Source: Chitinophagaceae bacterium
Lineage (GTDB): Bacteria; Bacteroidota; Bacteroidia; Chitinophagales; Chitinophagaceae
Reading direction: 5' to 3'
DNA length: 64,000 nt
Assembly: GCA_023957125.1 (NCBI GenBank)
Contig: JAMLHL010000001.1
Location: 62,001 to 126,000, forward strand
Translations under genes and position numbers: made by a program
Shown: positions 1 to 9,800 of the stretch, one piece after another
How positions within the stretch are numbered: the stretch's first letter is position 1
How the letters are laid out: each line of letters starts with the position of its first letter
Notes under the pieces: generated by a model
The model's database searches: none
What the model was told of the DNA's origin: nothing
What the model saw: the letters and a program-made list of their open reading frames with translations, nothing else

Positions 1-480
1 GGATTGTATTTTTACGGCAGAACCCGTGAGATTATCAAAGACAAAATGGATACAATGGTCAGTGAGAAAGGACTAAAAAAGGATCATTGCTTTCCTTAAT
101 ATTATAGATACTTTATCTGCATCAAATGAGTACCAATATCTCGCAAGTATAGGATTTAAAATTCTTTCAGTCCTAAGGATACGGACCGACTTAATACGGT
201 ATATCAATACCTCAATAAAAATTTCACAGAAAAAATCTCATTGCGAAGCATATCTGATATGGTGAACATGTCACCGAGCGCATTTTGTCGTTTTTTCAAG
301 GCCAGAACTCAAAAATCCTTTTCTCTTTTCATGAATGAATTACGGATCATACGCTTGCAGATTATTGTTAGTGACGAACTATCCATAACTTCAATAGCTT
401 TTGAAAGCGATATGAATTTAACCAACTTCAATAAATTTTTCGGAAATTGGCACCACTCCAAGTCTCTATAAAACAATTTC
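1..480 (+). pseudogene. AraC-family transcriptional regulator remnant (partial, frameshifted)
   Basis: Reading across frames recovers the C-terminal part of an AraC-type regulator. The pieces are a segment beginning GLYFYGRTREIIKDKM that stops at about 99, a segment with NIIDTLSASNEYQYLAS in another frame, and from about 180 a segment with TVYQYLNKNFTEKIS running into a helix-turn-helix (SISDMVNMSPSAFCRFFK). The second HTH ends in GTTPSLYK only after another frame change near 445. At least three frame changes in 480 nt mean the gene is dead, unless the assembly is poor here. The 5' part lies outside the window. The longest open piece starts at 241. From about 481 to 672 I see nothing recognisable. 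Confidence 0.75.
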
Positions 481-672
481 GATTTGAAATTAATTCAATT
501 CAGCATCAACCTGATTGCTTACTCCCGGAGGCTTATTCATCTCCACCCTTCCTGTTTACATGCCGGGATATATCTTTTTTTACCTAGGCCAATCCAATCA
601 TCGCTATTTCCTGTGCTACAAAGCTGTATCGGGGAACAGCCAATATCTGTCATACCTTTCCTTACAGGGAAT

Positions 673-706
673 AAAAAAGGCGCCCCAACTTATGACGCCT
701 TTTTTT
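673..706 (-). terminator. Rho-independent terminator after gldN
   Basis: AAAAAAGGCG (673-682) pairs with CGCCTTTTTT (696-705) around a 13-nt loop, and both strands then have a run of T. It lies 28 nt past the gldN stop, so it should end the gldKLMN transcript. By symmetry it could also stop any transcript from the left. Confidence 0.8.
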
Positions 707-733
707 CTATTGAAATTTATTTGTGCCAGGTCA

Positions 734-1789
734 TTAATACGACCAAAGATCCTGTTCGTAGTTGAAAATTGTGTTCTTCACATTTTCTCCTTCCAGCAGG
801 CGAAGCATATCGTCTTTTACATATTGCTTCAGGTAAAGATCCTGGGAATTGTCCAACGTTGATTTCACAATATAACTACCGAAATAGCGACTTTCAAACA
901 ACTCCTCCCAGCTCATCCTTGCGCCAAAATTTCTTCCGTTATACACTTCAAATTTAGCAAGCGATGCCCGCATGTCGGGATAATACACCCAGAATATAGG
1001 AGCGGAACCGATCTCTTTACCGGTAACTTTATCAAAATAAGTCTTTACCGGCGCTATCCCAAGAATTCTTACATACATGCGCGAAGACTCTTTGTCAAAC
1101 ACCCACTCTTCCTTGATCCTGAACTTGGTAATGTCATCCATATTGAATTCCTCGCAAACCACGTCTTGTTTCATGATCCCTTTCGACAGCGTGGGATCTT
1201 TGTCCAAATCGGGCACCATAATGGTGTCGCAGGAACCGGCTAATTTTGAACCAATCTGATCCAGCGTCATGGGCGTGGTAAAACGGTCGTCCACCGAAGC
1301 GTCAAACGCTGTTACTTCCCCACTTTTAATGGTATTCAGCAGGATAGCAATAAACCGCTGATTACCGTTGTCTTCATCCGCTTTATAGCGAAACGGCAGA
1401 TTGATCTTTTCACGGATATCTATTTCTCTCCACACTTTTTCCCGGTAGATGGCATCATCTTCACGGATATTTTCATACGGCAACGGGGTCCGGTCTTTCA
1501 CAAGATTGATCTCGATCGCGTTATCATTGCGAAGCGACTTCCTGATCGTATCCATTTGTAGAGGATCCCGTTTGGGTACCGCCTTCACCACCATCGTGTC
1601 CTGTTTGGCAGCGCCCAGGTTATCGTCTCCCACATTGGCCTGCGTTTTCTGGGCCGTCGTCTTCTTAGCTGCAGGCGCCGTGTTCCGTGTGGTCTTTTTT
1701 CTTGTAGCCTGTGCATCGGCAACATTCACCACCAGCCCAAAAGCCGCTGCCAGTAAAGCATATTTCACAAATCTCCGTTTCATGGTCAA
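734..1789 (-). CDS. gldN: Gliding motility / type IX secretion protein GldN
   Basis: A 351-residue periplasmic GldN. With GldK it forms the ring under the outer membrane that belongs to the type IX secretion system and gliding machinery. The sequence shows a signal peptide ending near residue 26 (VVNVADA), then a Lys/Thr/Ala-rich linker to about residue 60, then the conserved GldN domain with segments such as RFIAILLNTIKSGEVTAFD and FWVYYPDMR. It is the last gene of gldK-L-M-N on the minus strand, 51 nt after gldM. The order and length fit the family. The low-complexity linker is the only variable part. Confidence 0.95.
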   Translation of the reverse strand: MTMKRRFVKYALLAAAFGLVVNVADAQATRKKTTRNTAPAAKKTTAQKTQANVGDDNLGAAKQDTMVVKAVPKRDPLQMDTIRKSLRNDNAIEINLVKDRTPLPYENIREDDAIYREKVWREIDIREKINLPFRYKADEDNGNQRFIAILLNTIKSGEVTAFDASVDDRFTTPMTLDQIGSKLAGSCDTIMVPDLDKDPTLSKGIMKQDVVCEEFNMDDITKFRIKEEWVFDKESSRMYVRILGIAPVKTYFDKVTGKEIGSAPIFWVYYPDMRASLAKFEVYNGRNFGARMSWEELFESRYFGSYIVKSTLDNSQDLYLKQYVKDDMLRLLEGENVKNTIFNYEQDLWSY

Positions 1790-1840
1790 AAGTGTTAATA
1801 ACTAAAAACAATTAATAAGAACATTATCTAAAAGGTGATA

Positions 1841-3370
1841 TCACCTCAATATAAATGACAATGGTTTTAAAGTGATCGTTCTTCCGTCCGGGCCTCTCGC
1901 TTTAATATTATCAATATACACCCCGCGTCCGGGCTTCAGGTTGTTAACCAGGGTAGCGGCGCTTCCGGTCCAACGGGGTCCGTTGTTCGCAACCGGATTA
2001 TAATCGGGGCTGCTCAGGTCGGCAATGGTGTAGCTAACCACTTCGTACAGCGCTTCAAACTCTGAATTCTGCAATATGGCTCTTACTCCACCCATCGCTT
2101 TAAACTGCGCGGTAGGCACCTGTCCGCCTTCAAACGTACCCACCATCCCGGTAGCCGGCGGCAGATATTTTACCCGGAAGGATACTTTCCCTACGGATTT
2201 TCCATCCACCATTACATTCACGTCTGCGGTACCCGGCTCTTTGGGTTTAGCAATGTATTTGCTTCCCCCGGCTTTGGAAACGCTTCCATTATTAATAGAC
2301 GCATTCACTTTTTCACTTCCTGCGCCTGCAGTGATCGTTAAGGGGTTTTCCACCCCTACATATAATACATTCATTTTGTCAGCCATAACGGCTACCCCGG
2401 AAGGCTGACCTACCGTATAGTCAAAGTTTTTACTCAGCGTCTTTTCTTCACCGGTGGCGGGGTCGGGATATTTCACATCTATCTTCAGACTATGTCCTCC
2501 TGATCCGCCGGCAGGCATCTTTATTTCGGCCACACCGTTGTCTCCCACTGTTACCGCGCTGCCATTAATATATACCTTGGGTTTAACGCTGGCATTAAAA
2601 GCGCCTAATCCCGCTTTGATCTCCAATTGCTCGCCCGGCATCAGGTAGGTGGCGTTAGCCCCGATCATCGGCTCAAACTTGTCAAAAATTACTTTTACGT
2701 CGCCAATTTTCTTGAAACAGAAAGAGGCTACTTTATTTTCGGTATTTTTTACATCATTCTGGAACTTGCTCAAAATGGTTAAAGCGGCAATGGTAGGCGT
2801 CATGTGAAAATACGCAGCAGACCATTCCTGGCTGGTATTGCCTGCTTCGGAAACAGGTTTTTCCGTGTTAATGGGCAAACTATGATCAAACTCCTTGGCA
2901 ATTTCAGGATCAATAGCCAGTATATCGGCTTTATATTGTTCCAATGCCTGGCGAAGTTTTTCTCCTTCACCTTCTGTTCCGGTGCCCATCAAGCGGGTGG
3001 CTGCATCCAGGTTATCTACTTTATAACTGGAGTCTCCTTTTTCGGGATTGTACCCGCTTTCTCTTTTCAACCGGTCTTTGAGGTTGTCGAGATAATCGGA
3101 CATTTTGGACGACAATTCTCTTACCTGGTCCGCTTTCGGTTTCCATATCTGGGCTTTTTCCCGGGTTTTGGGTTCCTCGAGGCTGGCGACAAAGGCGTCG
3201 TATATTTCAGACGTAGCCGTTGACAGCGTGGCGTTGGATTTCACCAGGCTGGTGTCAACGGTTTTAAAGGCATTGATGATCTCAGCGGATACATTGAGCG
3301 CCAACAATGCTGTCAGCACTATGTACATCATATTGATCATCTTTTGCCGTGGCTCTTTGGGTAGTGACAT
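1841..3370 (-). CDS. gldM: Gliding motility / type IX secretion motor protein GldM
   Basis: A 509-residue GldM, close to the usual family length. The start MSLPKEPRQKMINMMYIVL is typical. It has a short cytoplasmic N-terminus, one transmembrane helix at about residues 12-30, then a long periplasmic part of tandem domains reaching toward the GldKN ring. Known role: GldL and GldM form the proton-driven inner-membrane motor of the T9SS, with GldM as the rotating periplasmic shaft. It lies between gldL (77 nt upstream) and gldN (51 nt downstream), so the three are probably co-transcribed. Confidence 0.96.
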   Translation of the reverse strand: MSLPKEPRQKMINMMYIVLTALLALNVSAEIINAFKTVDTSLVKSNATLSTATSEIYDAFVASLEEPKTREKAQIWKPKADQVRELSSKMSDYLDNLKDRLKRESGYNPEKGDSSYKVDNLDAATRLMGTGTEGEGEKLRQALEQYKADILAIDPEIAKEFDHSLPINTEKPVSEAGNTSQEWSAAYFHMTPTIAALTILSKFQNDVKNTENKVASFCFKKIGDVKVIFDKFEPMIGANATYLMPGEQLEIKAGLGAFNASVKPKVYINGSAVTVGDNGVAEIKMPAGGSGGHSLKIDVKYPDPATGEEKTLSKNFDYTVGQPSGVAVMADKMNVLYVGVENPLTITAGAGSEKVNASINNGSVSKAGGSKYIAKPKEPGTADVNVMVDGKSVGKVSFRVKYLPPATGMVGTFEGGQVPTAQFKAMGGVRAILQNSEFEALYEVVSYTIADLSSPDYNPVANNGPRWTGSAATLVNNLKPGRGVYIDNIKARGPDGRTITLKPLSFILR

Positions 3371-3447
3371 GATTTTTCAGGATTTAATGTATATGAATTC
3401 AAGGGTTAATAAGAAATGGATTGAATCTCAATCCATTCATTCACAAA

Positions 3448-4209
3448 TTATCTGCCCTGCATGGCAGACAGCATATTACCATACACATTATTCAAACTTC
3501 CCAGGTTCTTAGCCAGCAAACTGATCTGTTCCTGCGTTTTTTTAGCATCTTCCACACTTCCCTGCATGGATTGCGACGCCTGTACCAGGTTGCTGTAAAA
3601 GCCATTCATTGCCTTCAGATGACTATTTGTATCCTGCAACTCCAGTTCGTAAATAGTATTTAAGGAAGAAAGGTTTTTGGTAAGGGTTTGCACCTGATCA
3701 TGAAATTGCTTCGTTGACTCTGAAGCATCGTTGAACGCTTTGGCTGTACCTGCAGCGCCCAGATAAGCATCTTTCACGGTGTCCAGCGCCTGGGCAGCGG
3801 CTTTGGTTTTTGCCGTATATTCCCCGGTTGCCGCAGAAATATCGGCTATATCAGACATTTTTTCTACCGTAACACCCAGCTTGCTGAAGTTTTCACTCAA
3901 ACGTTGAAGATTAGCCGGATTAATGGCAGCATCCTGCAACATTTTATCCATAGATGCCAAAGCAGGGTTTCCTCCGCTTACAGCGCCTCCTTTAAAAGCT
4001 TCTGCAATCTCATGCATTTCACCTCCCGGAGGCGGTAAAAAAGCATACACCATAAATATCAGGGCTTCTGTTAAAAGACCAACAGTAAGCATGATGTCTG
4101 CAAACGGCTTGTGAAGGATTTTGGCCCATGCGCCAAAAATTACAACTGCTGCGCCAACACACACTATAACATTGACGAGTCTTTCGGTGGATTTGTTTGT
4201 GCCTGCCAT
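3448..4209 (-). CDS. gldL: Gliding motility / type IX secretion motor protein GldL
   Basis: A 253-residue inner-membrane stator-like protein. Two transmembrane helices are visible, about residues 11-31 (LVNVIVCVGAAVVIFGAW) and 36-58. The second contains Glu48 in GLLTEALIFMVYAF, which matches the intramembrane glutamate needed for proton coupling in the Flavobacterium protein. The rest is a cytoplasmic, helical, Gln/Asn-rich tail that looks like coiled coil. It is followed by gldM. The 165-nt gap before it, after gldK, is larger than elsewhere in the cluster and could hold a second promoter, but I see no clear element. Confidence 0.95.
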   Translation of the reverse strand: MAGTNKSTERLVNVIVCVGAAVVIFGAWAKILHKPFADIMLTVGLLTEALIFMVYAFLPPPGGEMHEIAEAFKGGAVSGGNPALASMDKMLQDAAINPANLQRLSENFSKLGVTVEKMSDIADISAATGEYTAKTKAAAQALDTVKDAYLGAAGTAKAFNDASESTKQFHDQVQTLTKNLSSLNTIYELELQDTNSHLKAMNGFYSNLVQASQSMQGSVEDAKKTQEQISLLAKNLGSLNNVYGNMLSAMQGR

Positions 4210-4374
4210 AAATAAGAGAGTTTTTTGTTTTTTAAAGGGTTTTTCTTTTTAGTTTTCGAAAGGTATTGATCACGCCATGCGAAGTGGTATCACTCCAACT
4301 AAGCATAATTAGTTTATAGAATACGTTATTTTTTATTTCAATAAAGAAGTAAGCCTGGTTTATCGCCGCTGCTT

Positions 4375-5658
4375 CTACCTGCTGCGTCTGGAAGAAGGCG
4401 GAAGATCAATGACACAACGGAAACCGATATAGGATTTTGCCGTATCCTGGTATTCATAGGTCCGGGTACTCACCTGCAGGAAATAACCCACATCTTTCCA
4501 ACTTCCGCCACGTATTACTTTACGTTTCATACGGGGAGGATCGCTGTCTTTTGCATTCCAGCGAATATCGGGATTCATGTCGTGCTGGAAATTGTAAGCG
4601 CCTTCATAAAATATAGAAGAAGTCCACTCGGCCACATTGCCCGACATATTGTACAATCCAAAATCATTCGGCCAGTAAGCATCGGCACGTACGGGGTACA
4701 ACCCGCCGTCTTCCGCATAGTTGCCGCGCCCGGGTTTAAAGTTGGCTAACAAACATCCTTTTTTATTCCGCAGGTAATAACCGCCCCAGGGGAAAGGTGC
4801 CTGAGAACGTCCGCCACGGGCTGCATATTCCCATTCGGCTTCGGTAGGTAATCTAAAATCCGATTCCTGTGTTCTTTTCTGCGATTCCAGAAAGGCGTTT
4901 AAATATTTTGTTCTCCATTCGGAAAAGGCAACGGCCTGTTTCCAGTTTACCCCCACCACAGGATAGTTACCAAAGGCGGGATGAGCAAAATATCTTTTCG
5001 ACATGGGCTCATTATAAGAATAAGAGAAATCTCTCACCCAAACCAGCGTATCGGGATAAATAGGAATATCTTTTTTAATGATAAACTTAGACCGTGCCTG
5101 GGTAGCGTTTTCCTTCCTGGCGGCTTCCTTATAATCGAAGGTTTCAGAATGAAAAACCAGCTTGCCGGCGTCCAACTCTTTTTTACCGAAAATACGGTTG
5201 TCCGGAGAAACGATCATCACATCCAACTGTTCGATCGTCTTGGGGTCACTCCATTTAATAGTCTGGATTTTTTTCCAGTCGAGACTGTTGCCGTCTTTTG
5301 ACTTATAACCCAGTTTGTCGCCCGCGATAGAATCCCGGACCCAATATACAAACTGACGGTATTCATTGTTGGTAATTTCCGTTTCATCCATCCAGAAACC
5401 ACTGATGGTAATTTGTTTATTCCTGGCAGTGAAGGCATAATTAATATCTTCGTCACTGCCCCCCATGTGAAAAGTTCCCTGGGGGATATAAACCATACCT
5501 GGAGGTTTGGGAAGAACATATTTACCACCCGGCGCTACGCCGTGCAACTGACCATCGTTACGCAAACCTTTGGAAGATTTTAACTTGCCGCAACTGGCAA
5601 ACACCATACTCAGCGCAGCCAATATAACGAGGTTAAATAAGAGGCTTTTGATTTTCAT
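4375..5658 (-). CDS. gldK: Gliding motility / type IX secretion lipoprotein GldK
   Basis: A 427-residue outer-membrane lipoprotein. The lipobox is SMVFASC with the modified Cys at residue 23. The body is a formylglycine-generating-enzyme/sulfatase-modifying fold, seen in YIPQGTFHMGGSDED, ETEITNNEYRQFVYW, DFRLPTEAEWEYAARGG, NVAEWTSS and IRGGSW. In the family this fold is structural rather than catalytic and forms the periplasmic ring with GldN. It is the first gene of gldK-L-M-N. A TATATTTG element lies 26 nt before the start. Confidence 0.95.
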   Translation of the reverse strand: MKIKSLLFNLVILAALSMVFASCGKLKSSKGLRNDGQLHGVAPGGKYVLPKPPGMVYIPQGTFHMGGSDEDINYAFTARNKQITISGFWMDETEITNNEYRQFVYWVRDSIAGDKLGYKSKDGNSLDWKKIQTIKWSDPKTIEQLDVMIVSPDNRIFGKKELDAGKLVFHSETFDYKEAARKENATQARSKFIIKKDIPIYPDTLVWVRDFSYSYNEPMSKRYFAHPAFGNYPVVGVNWKQAVAFSEWRTKYLNAFLESQKRTQESDFRLPTEAEWEYAARGGRSQAPFPWGGYYLRNKKGCLLANFKPGRGNYAEDGGLYPVRADAYWPNDFGLYNMSGNVAEWTSSIFYEGAYNFQHDMNPDIRWNAKDSDPPRMKRKVIRGGSWKDVGYFLQVSTRTYEYQDTAKSYIGFRCVIDLPPSSRRSR

Positions 5659-5683
5659 ACAAATAGCTTAAAGGGTATATGGA

Positions 5684-5691
5684 CAAATATA
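5684..5691 (-). promoter_or_regulatory. Candidate -7 promoter element of gldK
   Basis: On the minus strand this reads TATATTTG, a full match to the Bacteroidota -7 consensus TAnnTTTG. It lies 26 nt upstream of the gldK start in an AT-rich gap. I see no good TTTG -33 partner at the usual spacing, so this is only a candidate. Confidence 0.4.
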
Positions 5692-5819
5692 GATGAAATA
5701 TTAATTTAAATTTTTGGCGTATAGAATATTATATTTTTTTTAGCGTCAGGATCTAAAATCAGCCTTCAATACCAGCGATATAAACGCTCCGGCACTTTAG
5801 TTATTGCCCTTTTTAGTCT

Positions 5820-7883
5820 TTATCTTTTCCGTTCCCGGTCAATAAGTTGCATCAATTCCGCCACTTTTTCCACCGGCATTAAGCACGAATAATGGCGACA
5901 CAAATAGATAAAAGTTTTATCTTTTACATAACGATTGGCCAGCAATGGAAATCGCGGTTGGTCGCCGGCAGCAGACTGAATGATCTTATTAGGCACATAA
6001 CGGGATAAAATCCCGGGTACCATATCCCTATAACGTTCGCCCACCACGGCTATTTCATAAAAGTCAGAAAAAATATCATATAATACCGATATCCACATGC
6101 CAAAAGAAGTTGGATACTTCCCGGTCAATCCGCCCAATGGCAAGGCCATGTTCACGGCCCGCTCCCTCCACCGGGGCTCATCAAAAACAATGGAGAGATA
6201 ATACAAATTCCAAGCCATTATTGCATTACCTGAAGGCGTTGCTCCATCGTAAATTTCTTTGGTGCGTAATAACACATCGGTCTGATCCCGGTGACTATAA
6301 AAAAACAGCCCGGTTTCAGCGTCTCCAAAATCATTTATCACCTGTTGGGTAACCCGCCTGGCCTCCGCCAGGTAATGCGGGTCGCCGGTGATTTCCTGTA
6401 AACCAATCAATGCCCGGATCAGGAAAGCATAATCATCCAGAAAAGCCGGATGCCTGCCCTGTCCGGCTTTATAGGTGTGAAACCAGGCTTCGTTTTTTTT
6501 ATCCTCAAAGCGGGAAAGCAGGAATGCCATATTCTTTTGAGCCAGCTTCTTATATCGCTCATCGCCAAAAGCGGCAAACGCGCTGCTACAGGCTTCGTTC
6601 ATCAATGCATTCCAGTTCAATAAAATCTTATCATCCAATGAAGGGCGGATCCGTTTTTCACGTATCTCGAGAAGGCGGCCCCTGCAGTTTTTTAACGTTT
6701 TTTTTAGCGTCTCCACTTCCAGCCCGTATTGGCCGGCAAACTTTTCCGGTGGTTGTGAAACGTTCAATATGTTATGACCTTCCCAATTACCTTCATCGGT
6801 AACGCCATAAAATTTGCAAAAAAGCGGCGCTTCTTCCTGGAGTATGGCTTCTATTTCCTCCTTACCCCAAACATAATATTTCCCCTCTTCTCCTTCGCTG
6901 TCGGCGTCTAATGATGAATAGAATCCTCCTTCCGCATCCATAAGCTCCCGTTCAATGAAATCCATTGTATATTGAACCGTTTCCGCATATAGGGGCTGCT
7001 TTGTGATCTGGTAAGCCTCACTTAAAACAATGATCAACAGCGCATTATCATAAAGCATCTTTTCAAAATGCGGAACCAGCCAGTCCCTGTCTGTAGCGTA
7101 TCGGGCAAATCCGCCGCCTACCTGATCATACAACCCTCCGCTGATCATTTTATCAAGGCTCAGCAAAGCCTGGCGAAGGGCGTCTTCATTTCCGCTATAC
7201 CAATGATGCCGCAGCAGGAACCGGATCGTAAGGGTTTGGGGGAACTTAGGCGCTCTTCCAAATCCACCCTCCTGCCGGTCGGCCGACGACATGATCTGCT
7301 CAAAGATCTTGACAAATTGTTCCCCGGTTAAAGGTTCATCCGCGCCGGCAGATCTTACGCTTAGAAAAGCGGATTGCTTCAGGCGCTCCGTCAGGCTCTC
7401 TGCCTGTAATTCTATCTCCTCCCGTTTGTGTTCAAAAACGTGGGCTACTTCCCGGATCACCTGTTGCCAGGACGGGAGATTAAAAGCAGGCTTCGCCGGG
7501 AAATAAGTGCCGCCGTAAAACGGCTTCCCTTCGGGAGTTAAAAACACATTCAGGGGCCATCCGCCGCTACCCGTCATGGTCTGTACCGCAGTCATGTAAA
7601 TGTTATCTATATCCGGCCGCTCCTCCCGATCCACTTTAATATTCACAAAATGCTCATTCATCAAAGCGGCGGTGGCTTCATCTTCAAAACTCTCTCTTTC
7701 CATCACATGACACCAGTGGCAGGCAGCGTAACCAATACTTACCAGTATCGGTTTGTTCTCCTGTTTCGCTTTCAGGAGCGCCGCTTCATTCCAGGGATAC
7801 CAGTTTACCGGATTATGCGCGTGCTGCAGTAAATAGGGACTGGTTTCGTGTATGAGATGATTGACATGAACAGGTAAACCCAT
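5820..7883 (-). CDS. DUF255 thioredoxin-like / YyaL-SSP411 family protein
   Basis: A 687-residue protein of the YyaL/spermatogenesis-associated protein 20 family. It has an N-terminal thioredoxin-like DUF255 domain (about residues 5-165) with CHWC at 55-58 and the family signature [10 protein letters not shown], followed by a helical (alpha/alpha)6-barrel like N-acylglucosamine 2-epimerases (for example [16 protein letters not shown]). The cellular substrate is unknown, so no reaction is assigned. It starts 20 nt downstream of the hemD stop on the same strand and is probably the last gene of that transcript. Confidence 0.93.
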   Translation of the reverse strand: MGLPVHVNHLIHETSPYLLQHAHNPVNWYPWNEAALLKAKQENKPILVSIGYAACHWCHVMERESFEDEATAALMNEHFVNIKVDREERPDIDNIYMTAVQTMTGSGGWPLNVFLTPEGKPFYGGTYFPAKPAFNLPSWQQVIREVAHVFEHKREEIELQAESLTERLKQSAFLSVRSAGADEPLTGEQFVKIFEQIMSSADRQEGGFGRAPKFPQTLTIRFLLRHHWYSGNEDALRQALLSLDKMISGGLYDQVGGGFARYATDRDWLVPHFEKMLYDNALLIIVLSEAYQITKQPLYAETVQYTMDFIERELMDAEGGFYSSLDADSEGEEGKYYVWGKEEIEAILQEEAPLFCKFYGVTDEGNWEGHNILNVSQPPEKFAGQYGLEVETLKKTLKNCRGRLLEIREKRIRPSLDDKILLNWNALMNEACSSAFAAFGDERYKKLAQKNMAFLLSRFEDKKNEAWFHTYKAGQGRHPAFLDDYAFLIRALIGLQEITGDPHYLAEARRVTQQVINDFGDAETGLFFYSHRDQTDVLLRTKEIYDGATPSGNAIMAWNLYYLSIVFDEPRWRERAVNMALPLGGLTGKYPTSFGMWISVLYDIFSDFYEIAVVGERYRDMVPGILSRYVPNKIIQSAAGDQPRFPLLANRYVKDKTFIYLCRHYSCLMPVEKVAELMQLIDRERKR

Positions 7884-7902
7884 TCAGCAAAATTAATAAC
7901 TA

Positions 7903-8685
7903 TTACCCGTTAATATTGCGCAGGTACTTTTCAAGCGCCGTTACCATAGAAGGAGCTTCGGGGGCAGGAGCCTTAATGTGTAAAGTCAGCCCGGCTTCTT
8001 CTACCGCCCTGGAGGTATTGATGCCAAACGCGCCTATCCGGGTACCATTTTGCTTGTATTCGGGAAAGTTTTCAAACAGGCTCCTCACGCTGCTTGGGGT
8101 AAAAAAACAGATGACGTCAAAATCACATTCAGCAAATACCGATTTCAGATCATTGCTGATCGTTCTGTACATAAACGGGGTGGCATAGTCACAATGATTC
8201 ACCTTCAGCCAATTGACAATTTCATTATCCTGCTGATTTTCCGAACAGGGATATAGAAAGTGTTCGTTGTCTTTATGCTTATTGATCACATCAAAGAGGC
8301 TTTTATTGCTCCCGTCTGCCCCATAAAATACCTTTCTTTTCCTGTAAAGAATAAATTTCTGAAGATATAGGGCAACCGCTTCCGTGATACAAAAATACTT
8401 GGTATCCTGGGAAACCGGGATTTTGAGCTCTTCGCAAACCCTGAAAAAATGATCAATTGCGTGCCGGCTGGTAAATATCACAGCCGTATATTCGCCGATA
8501 TCAATCTTCTGTTTCCGAAAATCTTTCGAGGGAATGCCTTCAAGTCTAATAAATGGAATAAATTCCAACTCAACCTGATGCTTTCTTTCTAATTCGAAAT
8601 AGGGCGATTTATCTGATTCGGGGCGCGGCTGACTTATCAGGACCTTCTTAATAGACATACCAGAACTGCTTACTGCCATTTTCAC
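7903..8685 (-). CDS. hemD: Uroporphyrinogen-III synthase
   Basis: A protein of up to 260 residues with the two-lobed HemD fold. Visible segments are KVLISQPRPESDKSPYF, YTAVIFTSRHAIDHFF, KYFCITEAVALYL, VICFFTPSSVRSLF and IGAFGINTSRAVEEAG. It cyclises hydroxymethylbilane to uroporphyrinogen III in tetrapyrrole synthesis. HemD sequences are divergent, but this form next to a DUF4271 gene is a recurring Bacteroidota arrangement. The true start may be Met10 (position 8658, MSIKKVLIS), because the first nine residues look unconserved. It lies 46 nt after the DUF4271 gene. Confidence 0.85.
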   Translation of the reverse strand: MKMAVSSSGMSIKKVLISQPRPESDKSPYFELERKHQVELEFIPFIRLEGIPSKDFRKQKIDIGEYTAVIFTSRHAIDHFFRVCEELKIPVSQDTKYFCITEAVALYLQKFILYRKRKVFYGADGSNKSLFDVINKHKDNEHFLYPCSENQQDNEIVNWLKVNHCDYATPFMYRTISNDLKSVFAECDFDVICFFTPSSVRSLFENFPEYKQNGTRIGAFGINTSRAVEEAGLTLHIKAPAPEAPSMVTALEKYLRNING

Positions 8686-8731
8686 CTGTTTAACTATATG
8701 TTTATTCCTATGAGGTAATGATCGTGCAAAG

Positions 8732-9736
8732 TTACAAACTTATCGTTAACAAACGCAACAGGACTTTGTAAATGAGCAGGACCGGTATGATTTCAAAGCC
8801 GCATACATATAAAAAGAGATGCAACCAGCCGATTTTTAATTCATTTCGTACTCCTGAAAAGGAGAGAACAAAACGGTACATCAATAAAAGAAGCAGAAGG
8901 ATAATGGAAACGGTGAAAGCTACCCGTTGAAATACCTCATCTCCAAAAGCCAGCATAATCATCAACGGGATCAATAAAACGGCTAACACTTTATTAATTA
9001 AAAACACCGTAAAAATATAAGCGTTGGTAATAGTTTGCTGCCCAAACATCCAGCCGGTCAATTTTAAAACAGTGTATTTACCGAGATAGACGATTATAAT
9101 TCCCGTAAAACACAGGGCAATCAACAACCAGGGCGGAATACCAACCGTGGTGGTGTATTGTATCATCAGATAGCCAAACAATGCCGCGCTGAAAACAAAA
9201 AACACGTTGAAAAGCAATCCTGTCATGCCCGCCTGCTGAAGCTGATCCCTGATCTGCTTTTGCCGGACGGCAGGCCGTAGAAAAACATGAAAAATGTCAT
9301 GGAAGTATTTCGGGAAACCAAGTCTTAAAATACCAAGAAAAAATAAAACTCCGCAAAAAACATAAAACAACTCATCCTTGCTGTCGGGCACATACCATTT
9401 CGAAGGCATAAAAATAACATCCCCACTAAAACTATAGTACGGATGGTGCGCTATAAGTGAATCAATGGTATTACGGTCAGGAACAATGTTATCGTGTATC
9501 GGCCTGGCGCCGGTTTCCGGCAAGGTGTCCGGGGGTATCACCACGGGCTGAACTCTTTCCCGTGCAACCGGGGCCGCTTTCTTTATCGTCGCCTTAGGCG
9601 CCAGCGATGTATCCTGCAGAGGCGCCGGAGCCACAATACCGGTACCCGGCTTTATAGCGGAAGAATCGTCCTGAGCCTGCAAAGCGGTGGTAAAAACCGC
9701 TTGCAATATTATCGCTGTTAAAATGATCCTTCTCAA
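8732..9736 (-). CDS. DUF4271 multi-pass membrane protein
   Basis: A 334-residue protein with a signal peptide (MRRIILTAIILQAVFTTALQ), a Pro/Ala-rich linker to about residue 100, and then about six to seven hydrophobic helices (for example ELFYVFCGVLFFLGILRL, LIALCFTGIIIVYLG, VSIILLLLLLMY). This is the DUF4271 architecture. Its function is unknown. In Bacteroidota the gene is repeatedly found beside hemD, as here, which suggests a link to haem synthesis or envelope function. It sits between an outer-membrane barrel gene upstream and hemD downstream, all on the minus strand. Confidence 0.85.
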   Translation of the reverse strand: MRRIILTAIILQAVFTTALQAQDDSSAIKPGTGIVAPAPLQDTSLAPKATIKKAAPVARERVQPVVIPPDTLPETGARPIHDNIVPDRNTIDSLIAHHPYYSFSGDVIFMPSKWYVPDSKDELFYVFCGVLFFLGILRLGFPKYFHDIFHVFLRPAVRQKQIRDQLQQAGMTGLLFNVFFVFSAALFGYLMIQYTTTVGIPPWLLIALCFTGIIIVYLGKYTVLKLTGWMFGQQTITNAYIFTVFLINKVLAVLLIPLMIMLAFGDEVFQRVAFTVSIILLLLLLMYRFVLSFSGVRNELKIGWLHLFLYVCGFEIIPVLLIYKVLLRLLTISL

Positions 9737-9800
9737 TGATTAAAAATTTTCTGCTACAAAATTATCTGAATCACCTTTATGGTTTCAAACTTATTATTAT

